Assembly (NCBI GenBank): GCA_940671915.1
Contig: CALNVZ010003434.1
Location: 23,592,135 to 23,656,134 of the forward strand
Direction: 5' to 3'
DNA from: Paracentrotus lividus
Taxonomy: Eukaryota > Echinodermata > Echinoidea > Camarodonta > Echinidae
DNA: 64,000 nucleotides
A program made the position numbers and the translations under genes. The notes beneath the pieces were generated by a model. The model searched no databases. It was not told where the DNA came from and saw only the letters and a list, made by a program, of their open reading frames with translations. Shown here one piece after another: positions 46,721 to 58,202 of this stretch. Each line of letters starts with the position of its first letter. The stretch's first letter is position 1.

Positions 46721-46998
46721 GCAGAGTGAACAAATCTTTAACATAAAATAAATGGTCCAAAATTACCTGGAGGTGTATGCAGCTCTCGATATATTTTGCA
46801 CCTCCCCCTCTCCTTCGGGTCCCACATGTTTGTTGTTTAACTTCGTTAATAATAATTTAATAGTTGTTATTAACGAAGTTAAACAACAAACATGTGGGAC
46901 CCGAAGGAGAGGGAGAGGTGCAGAATATATCGAGAGCTGCATACACCTCCAGGTAATTTTGGACCATTTATTTTATGTTAAAGATTTGTTCACTCTGC
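46721..46998. repeat. Near-perfect 278-bp palindrome
   Basis: Two arms of about 131 bp, from GCAGAGTGAACAAATC inward to AACTTCGTTAATAA, are complementary with about three mismatches around a 16-base AT-rich centre. The arms contain GGAGGTGTATGCAGCTCTCG and GGGTCCCACATGTTTG. No flanking target duplication is evident. The ORFs across it read the same hairpin in both directions. Confidence 0.92.
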
Positions 46999-47004
46999 TG
47001 TTCA

Positions 47005-47420
47005 TTTAGCCTCAAAATTGTCTGCTCGCATGGAATCTTAGCTCGCGCTTCGCTTAGAATTAAATAGGCCTTATAGGCATCGAGGAAATAAAAAGTTGGC
47101 GCATAAACCCTTCTGGTACGGCATGTTTGTTTATTTTTTGGGGGGGTAGTCAATTTAACATATATTTCTTGTATTTTGCAAGATTTTGGTTTATTTAACT
47201 TATAAAAAAAAGGCCTTTTTTGCCCCATCTTTGTGTGTATAGGTAAAAAAAAAAAACACCTCTCGTTTTCCTCAAAATTTTCGGCTCGCGCTTTGCGCTC
47301 GCCTGGAATTGTATAGTTGCTGATGAAATTTGGCGCACCCCCCCCCCAAAAAAAAAGGCATATTTTGCCCCTTGTTTGTGTGTATAGAAACAAAAAATAC
47401 CTCTCACTTACATTAACTTG
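47005..47420. repeat. Two units with GCTCGCGCTTCGC motifs
   Basis: AGCTCGCGCTTCGCTTAGAA and GGCTCGCGCTTTGCGCTCGC lie about 245 bp apart, each followed by a GGCGCA phrase, a G or C run, and TTTTGCCCC...TGTGTGTATAG. These are interior units of a poly-G/hAT-like element, probably the same one that begins at 46118. Confidence 0.55.
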
Positions 47421-48360
47421 TGTGTGTAAATATGGTTAAGATATTTTTTTTTTTAGTTTCCCGACATTGTAATTTGAACATATCTTATTATTGGCAATAT
47501 GAGTCTCTGGACCACAAATCATCCCCCCACTTTCGAGGACCTGTCTAATTGGCTGAACAGAATTGCGTCAAAACGTCTTTGCAATACAGGGCGAAATCTT
47601 CCTTGGCAACGGCACAAATAAATGTATCTTCTCGAAGATCGTCTCCGTCTTCCCTTTTCTTCATACTTTATTTCTTCGGAATAAGAAAGAATTGAACTTG
47701 TAAACAGTATTTGGGGGGGGGGGGAAGAATCAGCTTCAAGATTTATTTCACCAATGATCCCCACCTTAGAACATTTTATTTTGAGAGAAATGTATTTTTG
47801 CCTCTCCTATTCCACTTTGTTAGGGAAAATGAACGGATTTGGTCATCTCCTGCTCTCACGAATAAGGATTCCCTTCCAGAAGATGCAAATATGAACATTC
47901 TAGTTTTGAATGAAATATAACGATACAGGCTTGGGAATTAAATAAAAAATCCATGGGACGCATTTTAGCTATGTTGCAATACTTACGAATAGTGAGGGTA
48001 CATAATGAACAATGCAGATGTCATTCATACCTTGTAGACCGCGGAAAAAAAAGTACCAAACATTTCACAGTCGGTCTCGTGTTCCTTGCCGGATATTTAA
48101 ACGGGGTTGATAATGTCGAGATCAATGTGGAAGCAAACCAACCGTTGAAGTAAACAGGGTGTTATATATACGAGTAGCTTGATGCGTTTAGTTCTTTGAT
48201 ACGTTTTTTTTTCTTCAGTGTCTAACATGGGGACTTATTGGGAATTCCCGCACGCGCGCTTCCCGCACACCATTAATAACGTTGCTAACAACAGAAAATA
48301 CAAAAGTGTGCTCGCTATGAATTCTGGGAACGCGAAGAAAGATGTGCATATTTTGCACAT
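47421..48360. other. DNA without recognised genes
   Basis: Small ORFs at 47711-47920 and 47953-48153 show no domain. GC is slightly higher near 47560-47660. Nothing could be assigned. Confidence 0.35.
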
Positions 48361-48363
48361 ATA

Positions 48364-49850
48364 GTGGGGCCACCAATCGTCATAATATGGGCTTCGTTTG
48401 CAAGTCATGTTAATGTTCGGCAACATCTATAAATATCTTCTACTTGATCACACGAATCAAAAAATATATGTCTCCAATTTTTTAATTGACCTTTTGTGAC
48501 CCAAAATGGAGGTCAAAGGTCAGGCTTCATTAACATAAACATAATTTTCTTCAAATTGTGTCAAATTTGGTATCAAATTGTAGGTAATTTTATAACTAGC
48601 AATTAAGTCAAGCTTCACTAAAATCAGACATAACATATCCATAAACAATATCAATGGCAACTAATCAAGAATAAAACATAGGTCATACTAGCCTGACATT
48701 GCTGCCACATTCTGGTGACCCTTATGACCTTAAAATTAGGGCAAAGGTCAATTTATATGATGATTAACAACCTGGAAATGACATCATGTTAGCAAAAACC
48801 TCAGTTTCTGTGAACTTTGACCTTATTTCTAGGTCGATTGTGTCAACTTAAAATATGAAAACATATATTTTCTGGTTGATGGTATCAAGTCAAAAATATT
48901 CATGTTAGTTACCAACATAAATAAAGCTTATACAACGAAAAGGTCAAAGGTCAAAGTAAAAGAAAGAGGTTTTGGCCAAAGTGTTTGGTTGTGACCTTAG
49001 TCTTATTGGGCCGCATTACTTGGAATATTTCATTTAACATTGTTAATGTGTTCTACTTGACCCCACGAACCAGGAAATGTTCGTTTTCATTGACCTATGA
49101 CCTCTAACTATGTTGAAAAGTCTCAAAAATACATAGTTTCTTGTATTTCGAGGTTTTTTAGCGTCATGTTATTTGAACTTTGACCTTATCTTGAGGTCAT
49201 ACGTGTCAACAACAACAACCGAAAAAAAAATGGTAAGGTTAATATTCTGATTCACGGAGTCAAGTAGAACAAAAGTACTTATGGTCATCACAATCAATAA
49301 GCTATAATATTGCCCAATGGGACAAAGGTCAAGACACACACAGAAAGTTAAAAGAATACGTAAGGGCCAAAGATTTCTGTTTTGACCATAGACCTGTTTG
49401 GCATCATAGCTTAATCATTTAGATAGCCACAGTTTCTTTTGTTCTTCTTGTTCCAATGAATCAGAAGAATCAAACTTGCTACTTTTTCATTGACACGTAT
49501 GACCTCAAGATAAGGTCAAAGTTCAAATAACATGACGCTAAAAACCTGGAAATACAAGAAACTATGAATTTTTTTTTCCTTTTCACCATAGTTAAAGGTC
49601 ATAGGTCAATGAAAACGAACATTTCCTGGTTCGTGGGGTCAAGTAGAACACGTTAACAGTGTTTAATGAAATATTCCAAGTAATGCGGCCCAATAAGACT
49701 AAGGTCACAACCAAACACGTTGGAAAAAACCTCTTTCTTTTACTTTGACCTTTGACCTATTCGTTATATAAGCTTATCTATGTTGGTAACTAACATGATT
49801 ATATTTAACTTGATACCATCAACCAAAAAAATACAGGTTGTCACATATCA
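48364..49850. mobile_element. AGGTCA-rich foldback element, copy B
   Basis: Begins GTGGGGCCACCAATC after TA (48362-48363). The left arm runs to about 49300 and the right arm (about 49330-49850) is its reverse complement, for example AATGTTCGTTTTCATTGACC against GGTCAATGAAAACGAACATT. The outer 430 bp of the right arm are missing. Perfect AGGTCAAAGGTCA direct repeats lie at 48510-48522 and 48941-48953, and the complement lies at 49746-49758; many single AGGTCA/TGACCT sites occur besides. No coding capacity. Confidence 0.82.
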
Positions 49851-49860
49851 ATTCCAGTTG

Positions 49861-51880
49861 TAAACTTAAGGGGAAGAGGGCGCTATCACTCTACGCAAAG
49901 CGAACGCGGCCATAGACTTTTTGTATTTTGCACAGTTTTTTCACTTTGTTTTCTTGATTATGGCGAGCAACTATCTTTTCAAAGAAATGATCAACTTGAA
50001 TAAGTACTACGCTAAGAGTCCGAATTTTTCAAAAATAGGAATAACTTATTGCAAAGAGAAAAAAAGTCCTGTCACTTGTGTCAATTCGAAATCCTAGTAA
50101 GATCAAATTCCTGTACAATATGGCCAATTTTGCTCTCAAAATAGCTCATACGCTGCATAGTCATCTTCCTCGATTACGCATAATTATATTACACCTTAAT
50201 GATCAAGCAGTTTTTAAAAGCTTGAATTCTCAGCTTTCCAAATATGGTACATTCATCTCGATTGGTTAAAAAAAAGTCCTGTCACTTTGAACATTATCAC
50301 AAACGAATCTTTACTCGATGGGTCAATATTTCCGCATATCACATGCATATCGAATGTGGACGGCGTCTTCGCAAGATGTGACAAGATCACTATTTATATC
50401 AATAATCGTTTGGAACATCAATCTATGTGAAATAAAGATTCTGATTACAACTTTAGCACAATGGTGTTATAGGCTTGCCAAAATGTCTTTTTCCCCAATC
50501 TGGTCTGAAGCATCTACCTACGAAAACTATGATAAAAGTTCAATTATTTATTTCATGTCCAGGACTAATTTCCTCGAACGGATCGACTGACAATTCCATT
50601 TTACCGACAGGGAAGTTTTCTTAGGCGAGTTTTTGTGCGCTAAGTAATAATTGCATGCAGTTGTCAATCGGTCGCTTCCCGCCGTTAGCGCGGGTTTTGT
50701 TTTTCAGCTGCGTGCATTTCCACTAAACTCATGAATGTAATGTTGCGTTTCCCCTCCTCAAATAATGGACGCGTCTTTATGTTAAGATTTAATGTCATAC
50801 GTTAGATTTACATTTCACGTGGAGGGCGATTCCACACTAGAACTTGAAAAAATGCCAAAATTAAAATATTCTTTCACTAATCATAAATAGTGTAATATTT
50901 TACTCTGATACCTAAACTTCATGGAAATTACAATTTTTTTTCCAAAGTGAAGTCGGAAATGGATTTTTTGGAGAAAAACGGTGGAATTTTCAATTTTCAT
51001 AAATCTTACTGATTAACAGTTCGAAAACAAAAACTGCTTTAAGCCACTATAGAAAGAGCCCAAGAATATTAAAAAGTAGTACAAGTCAGTGGATTAATAT
51101 ATCATGGATGGCTCCAAAAAAAATTTAAAACATTTTTATGATGCTTAATGGGGTGAGTAATGATTATTCCGAACCTGTTTTTGGCAATGTCCCGTACGAC
51201 ACATGGAAATGCAAAAGTTTTGACCACACTTTTGATTTTGATGTTGTAATCTTGCTATTTCAGTTTCTCTATCTTTGACCCATGGGTAATCAATTGATCC
51301 TATTAGGATATAAAATCCGCCCTTCATTTTTCAATAAATGGCATTTAAAAGTTGTCCCGTACGACACACATTGTGTCGTACGGGACATGTCCCGTACGCC
51401 TCACCATATGTACTGCATTTCATTGGGGTGTTTTGATTACTACAAAGTCCACAAACTCTATAAGTAGGTCTATTTGAATTGAAACACATTGAAGTGACAT
51501 TAATTGAAATTGAATAGGCATTTGTTTATCGCTAGTGAACATGAAATATGTGATTCCCACCATTTTAACTGACTTCAAATACATGTATTCCATTGTGAAG
51601 GCCTTCAGCTGTACTGGTGATTTTCACTGGTCAAAGCTTTTAGACACAGGGTACTAATTGATGTTTACCTTTTTTTCATACCACCCCTTTTCTGTTATTG
51701 GTATAATTATGGAAAAGTCCACCCTTATTTCAAGTTGGTTCATGAAATACAGAAAAGTTTGACAGAGTTAGAACTTTAATTTTCTTCTCAAAAGAAAAAG
51801 ATTTTTTTTTCTGGAATGGGAAGAAACTTTAGTACTTTCCTTTTACCATTTATTAATTATGATAGACCCCATTTTCGTAC
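49861..51880. other. Unassigned DNA with CCTGTCAC and GTCCCGTACG words
   Basis: AAAAAGTCCTGTCACTT occurs near 50061 and 50271. GTCCCGTACGACAC occurs near 51189 and as a perfect hairpin at 51353-51387 (16-bp arms, 3-nt spacer), followed by another GTCCCGTACG. GC rises around 50640-50770. A 90-codon ORF at 50318-50590 has no recognised domain. The stretch may contain an element of the hairpin-motif type whose ends I could not find. Confidence 0.35.
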
Positions 51881-51894
51881 ACGTTTACGTTGCT

Positions 51895-52140
51895 GAACCC
51901 CCCCCCCCCCCCCCCCCCCCCGCCCTCGGCGGCTCCGTAGTCCCGATCGTGTGCTCGGCATGCCGTGACGTCATAAAGGTATACACCTCTATGCGTGACG
52001 TAAGGTTTGTTTTGACGATGGTGCGCGTACGTACATACGTGACGCGCGTGACTCATCAAATTTTGTTTACATTTTGATCTCGCGTAGGCTAACATGTTAG
52101 ACGGGATTTCTGTCATGTTTGCTGGAGAGTGCGTGCCTAA
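51895..52140. promoter_or_regulatory. GC-rich promoter-like patch with CRE and AP-1-like sites
   Basis: After a run of about 22 C (51899-51920) the sequence becomes CpG-rich and contains TGACGTCA (51966-51973), GTGACGTAAGG (about 51995), ACGTACGTACATACGTGACG and TGACTCAT (about 52049). In animal genomes such a patch often marks a promoter, but no exon is recognised beside it, and CpG-rich element ends occur throughout this window. Confidence 0.25.
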
Positions 52141-53210
52141 GCTTAGCCTAAGGCTAAGCCATAGCTAACTGTAGTGTTAGGTCCATGGCAGTGCAGTGAC
52201 ATGGATTATGGATAATTTTTGTGTAAAGTACCGGTAGTTTGGAGGATCTGATGATGATAGCAAGCCGAGGTTTTCGTCTCGTCTATTCATTCAGGAAGTT
52301 CATTGTAAATGGCGACAGCGACGCTGTTACTTTGTTAGCGTTTTATTAAACTGACCAGTCCCCGTCGCGAAGCGACGGGAACTGACGAATGATTAGTTGT
52401 GGGGCTGGTATACCCCGAATCTCTCACAAGTAATATATTTTTTAAAAAATGATACTCACATTGAATTTATGTAACTTGCCAATACAAGAGCAGATAGGTT
52501 CTTCCACATATTTATGTTGTCATAACAATGAGTGATTGATATTTGAAGGCAAAAATCAGTTCCAAACACGTAACTTATGTTCATATCGCAGGTACGGTAC
52601 ATGGCGATATAGACCCCCGGTCGCGAGCGCCGTCTGCTAGCAAGCTAGCTAGGCGGCTAGAGCAGGCGGCTCTAGCGGGCCGTATGCGCTGCTGTTCAAA
52701 AGCACAGCGATTTTTTCTACTTCCGGGTCGACCCTTCAAAAAGGTCACCCATCAATATTCAACGTAAATGAACAAATCCCTTCTACAGCGCTGTCGCCTT
52801 CGGTGCCAGCGCTGTCTATAGTTAGCGTTTTATCAGTGTTGTAAAAAGAAGTCTAAGTCTAACGTTAGAACAAGAAATGTGATTGAACTTAAGCAGAGGC
52901 CCCCAACTTTACAAGAAGAAGAGACCCAGGCCAAAGGTCGAGTGAGTAAACGCCCATTTAATATTATTCAAAATGTAGATCTAGACTAGATCTAGATCTA
53001 ACCTAAGTTAGGCCTATAGACCTCTACTAGATCTAACTTAGTCTAACGTTAGATTCTAGATCATTCATAGATGCAGGGCAGGCCTAAGACAAAGTTAGAC
53101 ATCTAGGTTAGATCTAACGTTAGCTTAGACCCTATCTGGAGTAGATCTAGATATCGGCCTCTAACGTTAGATTTCTAGAGATCTAGAATCTTTTATTTCC
53201 GATGACGGAT
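52141..53210. repeat. Low-complexity DNA built from TAACGTTAG and CTAGATCTA words
   Basis: From about 52850 the words TAACGTTAG, AGATCTAGATCT and TAGGCCTA recur at irregular spacing. Both are palindromic words and the tract resembles degraded tandem sequence. A CCCGTCGC-GAA-GCGACGGG hairpin lies at 52361-52379, and a GC-rich GCTAGC-rich patch at 52600-52700. No gene was recognised. Confidence 0.5.
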
Positions 53211-53214
53211 ATAA

Positions 53215-53386
53215 ACCAGTTATATACGGCCTTCAGAGGTTTTGGTGAAACTATAGTCCCCTCACTGACGCGAATGCGACTATTTTCCTTCGGGGCTGCG
53301 CCCCTCAGGAAAAATAGTCGCATTCTTTGCGTCAGTTCGGGTACTATAGTTCCAACCACCCCCTCTGGTGGCCGTATATAACTGTT
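53215..53386. mobile_element. Foldback MITE of about 172 bp
   Basis: CCAGTTATATACGGCC with GAAACTATAGTCCCC at the left is mirrored by ACTATAGTTCC and GGCCGTATATAACTG at the right. Inside, CTGACGCGAATGCGACTATT pairs with AATAGTCGCATTCTTTGCGT and CAG. The centre is GGGGC-TGC-GCCCC. Confidence 0.75.
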
Positions 53387-53532
53387 CATTAAATCGAACC
53401 GTAGCTTTCACGTTTTAAGATTCTCTTGGCTAACTTAGATCTAATGTTAGGCCTAGGGCTAGGCTGAATTAACGTGTTAGACCTCTAGATCTATATCTTA
53501 ACCTTTAGAATCTAGTATACAGTAGACATCGA

Positions 53533-53873
53533 GTGTTGTATAAAAGCAATATTCAATGTTTTATTTCGTGCGAGGGTTCGAATATTACATTCGGTGCCGC
53601 TCATGTAATATTCGGAACCCTTGCACTCAATTACATACTTGCCAACTGTCCCTATTTAGTAGGGACAGTCCCTATTTTAGGGAAAAACAAGGAGCATTTA
53701 TCACCATTTACAACCCTTTGTCCCTATTTTTTGAAAAATCTGTGTACAGTAATCTATAGGATATACAGAATTGTCCCTATTTTTAAAATTTGTATTCCCA
53801 CTTTGTCCCTATATTGGGACTCAAAATGTTGGCAGGTATGCAATTACATTGAATATTGCTATACTATTCGCCC
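53533..53873. mobile_element. Foldback element with 9-bp target duplication, containing a second element
   Basis: AGACATCGA occurs at 53524-53532 and 53874-53882. Between them, arms TATAAAAGCAATATTCAATG and CATTGAATATTGCTATA, then GGGTTCGAATATTACAT and ATGTAATATTCGGAACCC, are inverted. A 9-bp duplication is usual for Mutator-like elements. The right arm is interrupted at CAATTA by the element at 53634-53840, while the left arm shows the uninterrupted version. Confidence 0.75.
53634..53840. mobile_element. MITE with CATACYTGCCAAC ends and repeated TGTCCCTATTTT, 6-bp duplication
   Basis: Starts CATACTTGCCAACTGTCCC and ends GGGACTCAAAATGTTGGCAG with GTATG, flanked by CAATTA at 53628-53633 and 53841-53846. 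TGTCCCTATTT occurs five times inside, partly inverted. No coding capacity. Confidence 0.8.
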
Positions 53874-53882
53874 AGACATCGA

Positions 53883-54334
53883 ATAATTTGTTAACACTCA
53901 CTCCTCGAAACTCTTCACCAAGTCACCGAATCATGTGTCTTTGATGTTGGGTTTATATTCTATATTTTTATAGAATTATATATTTACATTATATCATATA
54001 ACTATTTTAGTGTCTATTTACGTATATATAATTGAACAAATTGTCTGTAAATCACAGTTGATATAAAAGAAGAATGCCAACCAACACAGAATCATAGATT
54101 TTATAATTGAGGAGCATAGCTCTCAAACCTGAAAGGTGAAGTCACACTCTTCGTCAGTGCTCATGGTGTGACAAAAAGATGTATTCAAAATCCGTTATTC
54201 AAAAAGGATTTGACAAAGGAACAGGGTTCCGAAAATTAAAAAATTAAAATCTTTTGTTGGATATACAGCATGACTACCTTGTTATATGTATTACAATCCA
54301 ACACGTGGAACTGTCATTTAATATATTATATATA
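53883..54334. other. AT-rich DNA with a dispersed repeat at 54065-54210
   Basis: CACTCCTCGAAACTCTTCAC near 53900 recurs as CACTCCTCGAGACTCCTCAC near 56079 and CACTCCTCAAAAACTCTTCA near 56159. The segment 54065-54210 is a reversed copy of 41630-41790. No gene. Confidence 0.45.
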
Positions 54335-55986
54335 CAGTTGTCTGCAAAATTGTTCATACCCCTGTCGTTTTTTAAGTTTTTTTTAGTCGTGCTTCTAACT
54401 CCATGCGTTTCGTCAAACTTTCTGTTGATAAGTATGTTACGAACAATGGAACAATTAGGAAAATTTGAAATTTTGAGAAATTTGGTATTCTAGGGGTATT
54501 TTGTTGACAGATTTACTAAAAACGCCATGTTCATAATTATTCATACCCTATAGGGGTGCCAAATCTAATTTCTTATCTAATCATCTCGATTATTATTATT
54601 TATTTAAATTTCCACCTAAACTAGTTCTTGCGAATGTCCAGAACCATCATTCATGTCTTCCGTGGTTTTTGACCAATGCGTCCTCTGGAGAACGTCCAGG
54701 CTGTGTAAGGTTGCATGGTCTTTGGCCAAATTGTGAGTCTTCAACTTCCCAGACATATTTCTCAAGGGATTCTTGTAAGGTCGTCGAATTTTCCTCTCCA
54801 GATCATTCAATATGATTGTCCTTCAACTACTTCTTGACTAACTTGGCCGCGGTATGCTCCTGAACTTTGTCCTGTTGATATGTGCAATGTTGTCCCAGGT
54901 AACATTAACAAGCATACTTCTGCAAGTTTTCATCCAGGATCTTAATAAAAAATGTCCTCACCGGGATGCCTCCTATTCTGAACAGCTTCCCAGTGCTACC
55001 CGCACTGAAAACCCCCATAGCAGTTCTATGTGAATGCCATGTGCTAAAATCTTCATCTTTTTTTGCCAAATTGAAGAAAGTCCATATCACTCGTAAATTC
55101 TTATTTTCTCTCATCAACTTATATGATTATAGTCCATAAGTTCAAGTTCTGGTTTAAATGAGCTCAGGAACTGTCCAGAGGCCTCCCGGTGGGGCTCACT
55201 GCAAAACTGGGGTCTGTATTGGGAAGTGTCTGTATAGATATCCTCTATGTAGTATTTGCTCATTGGCACCTTCGTCTCTGGCTGGTCAATGGTATCCGTT
55301 CCGACTTTGGTTGTGATCTGTGTGTTATTGTAGGCCTCTCAGTATACTCATTTGGCAATTGAAGGAAACATCTTGCACTTTTAGTCATGCTCATGGAAGC
55401 TTTTTCCCAAGTGTCTTATATTTGGTGCTCATAAAAGAAGCACTTGAGTGCTAAATCAGGGACTAAAAAGTGTGGGTAGAGCGGTTATTTTATTTCAATA
55501 ACATTCATATGAATGTTCCTCTGAAAAATTCAAAGTCCTGACAAGAAACCAATAATAAAGGGGTTGGAAAGCTGAAGACTTACAGGATGGCTCAAAGACT
55601 ATGCAACCTGACTTAGCCTGGAGGTTTTTCAGAGAAAACATGGGCCAGACTCCACAGAAGCCATGACGAAAGACTATAGACTTTTGCAAAAAATATTGCA
55701 GATGGTTATTTGAAGAAAATAATATGTATTTGTAATTATTTGATAAGAAACTGGACTGGGTACCCCTAGGGTATGAATAATTATGAACATGTTGTTTTTC
55801 GTAAATATGTCAATAAAATACCCCTGGAATACAAAATTATTCAAAATGCCAAATTTTCCTAATAGTCCAGAACTGATGTTGGTAACATACTGATCACCAA
55901 AAAGTTTGACGAAACTCATTTATTTAAAAGCAAAATTTAAAAAACTTAAAAAATGTCAGGGGTATGAACAATTTTGCGGACAACTG
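54335..55986 (-). mobile_element. Degraded Tc1-type transposon
   Basis: Length 1,652 bp, flanked by TA (54333-54334 and 55987-55988). Ends CAGTTGTCTGCAAAATTGTT and AACAATTTTGCGGACAACTG begin inverted repeats of about 220 bp. The minus strand shows remnants of a Tc1 transposase, best in 54905-55117 (GVFSAGSTGKLFRI and KILDENLQKYA, the block between the two catalytic Asp residues of Tc1 proteins). The downstream part is 54616-54810 (NDLERKIRRP). Stops and frame changes separate these blocks and an initiating ORF is gone, so the element cannot move by itself. Confidence 0.85.
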
Positions 55987-56374
55987 TATATTATCTCTCT
56001 CTCTCTCTCTCTTGTTGTATTTCGTTGACAAAATATGTTGTATTCTTATGTCAAATAAATTAAATGCATTCTTCACCCACTCCTCGAGACTCCTCACCCA
56101 GTTATCGAAACATGTGTAAACATTTGGGGTCTTTTGTATCCGAGTCCACTTTTGCACCCACTCCTCAAAAACTCTTCACATAACTTAACGAATCTTGTAT
56201 TTGATTCGATTTGATTTGATTTGTGTTTGATTATATTAGCTGTTCCATTGTGAATCGCACGACAATACATTTATACAAAATCATTAACATTTTAAGGTTA
56301 ATGGATTAAAAATTTGATATTACAGACCTATTGCCATTGCCCAATACACAGACATTTCACGCGTACAATGACGT
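55987..56374. other. CT microsatellite and two CACTCCTC units
   Basis: CT repeat at 55994-56012, two units of CACCCACTCCTCGAGACTCC-type sequence 85 bp apart (about 56073 and 56155), a TTTGA repeat near 56205-56222, and TGTGAATCGCACGACAATAC near 56251. Confidence 0.6.
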
Positions 56375-58202
56375 CAGGCGCGGATCCAGGATTTTCCAGA
56401 GGGGGGGGGGGCCCAACTTTGAAAAAAATATCTTGCGAGCGGAGCGAGCAAACGAGCGCGAAGCACGAGTTAACATTTCGGGATATATAGGCCTATACTG
56501 ACCTAAAACGTGGAATTAAAACAATTTTAATTTTACTCCTATGAAAAACAAAATAATAATATATAGTAGCAAAAAAGAAAAAAAAAATCGGTATATTTTA
56601 AACAAAACTTTAGTGGTTTGAAAATGTATTCTAAATTGCCACCATGAGATGAAAACTTTGAGGTAAAAATTTGAGTTTATTGTGCGTTTTGTACCCTACT
56701 AAATTGTTATGTGCGAGCGCGAAGCGCGAGCTGAAAATTTAGAGCTCAAAATTGAAGTTATTTGTGCATTATGATTTAGTATCCGCGAGCGCGAAGCGCG
56801 AGCCGAAAATTTTGGGTTTTAAAAGATATAGGGTATAACTAAAGGGGCGCTTTCTACTGTTATTTTTTTAAAGATAATTGTGTATTATAGACCTTATTTA
56901 GAATCCGCGAGCGCGAAGCGCGAGGTTAAAATTTTGAGGTAAAATTTTGAGTTATTTGTGCATTATGATTTAATATCAAAGATGCCAGCGAGCTCGAAGC
57001 GCGATCCGAAAATTTTGGGTTTTAAAAGATATATGGAATAAGTAAAGGGGCACTTTCTAGTATCAAAAATCGTAGATAATTGTGTATTATTGACCTTTTT
57101 TAGAATCCGCGAGCGCGAAGCGCGAGCTGAAAATTTTTAGGTAAAAATTTGAGTTATTTGTGCATTATGATTTACTATCAAACATGTCAGCGAGCGCGAA
57201 GCGCGAACCGAAAATTTTGGCTCTTAAAAGATATATGGAATAAGTAAAGGGGCACTCTCTAGTATTAAAAATCGTAGATAATTGTGTATTAAAGACCTTA
57301 TTTAGAATCCGCGAGCGCGAAGTTATTTGTGCATTATGATTTAGTATCAGACATGTCAGCGAGCGCGAAGCGCGAGCCAAAAATTTGGGGTTTTAAAAGA
57401 TATATGGTATAAGTAAAAGGGCACTTTCTAGTATTAAAAATCGTAGATAATTGTGTATTATGGACCCTATTTAGTATCTGCGAGCGCAAAGCGCGAGCTG
57501 TAAATTTAGAGTTAATTGTGTATTATATTACACATCCTACTAGATTGGTATCTGCGAGTGCGAAGCGCGAGCCGAAAATTTGGGGTTTTAAAAGATATAT
57601 AGAATAAACAAAGGGGCACTTTCTAACATAAAGAATTGTAGATGATTATGTATTATAGACCCCGTATAGTATCCGCGAGCGCGAAGCACGAGCCGAATAC
57701 TTTGGGTTTTAAAAGATATATGGAACAAATAAAGGGGCACTTTCTGGTATTAAAAATCGTAGATAATTGTGTATTATAGACCCAATTTAGTATCCGCGAG
57801 CGCGAAGCGCAAACTGAAAATTTTGATGTAAAATTTTGAGTTAATTGTTTATTATATTATATACCCTACTAGATTGGTATCTGCTAGCGCGTAGCGCGAG
57901 CCGAAAATTTTGGGTTTTAAAAGATATACAGAATAAATAAAGGGGCACTTTCTAGCATAAAGAATTGTAGATAATTGTGTGTTATAGACCCTATTTAGTG
58001 TCCGCGAGCGCGAAGCGCGAGCCGAAAATTTTGGGTTTTAAAAGATATATGCAATAAATAAAGGGTAACTTTCTGGTATCATTTGTTTTATGTGTTTTTT
58101 TAGATAATTGTGTATTATAGACCCAATTCAGTATCCGCGAACGCGGAGCGTGAGCTGAAAATTTTGAGTTAATTGTGATACCCTACTAAATTGGTAGGGT
58201 AA

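Noticed and set aside
46968-47393. 141-codon minus-strand ORF
   Set aside because: It runs from the palindrome through poly-G element units with GCTCGCGCTTCGC motifs; composition follows the repeat and no domain is seen.
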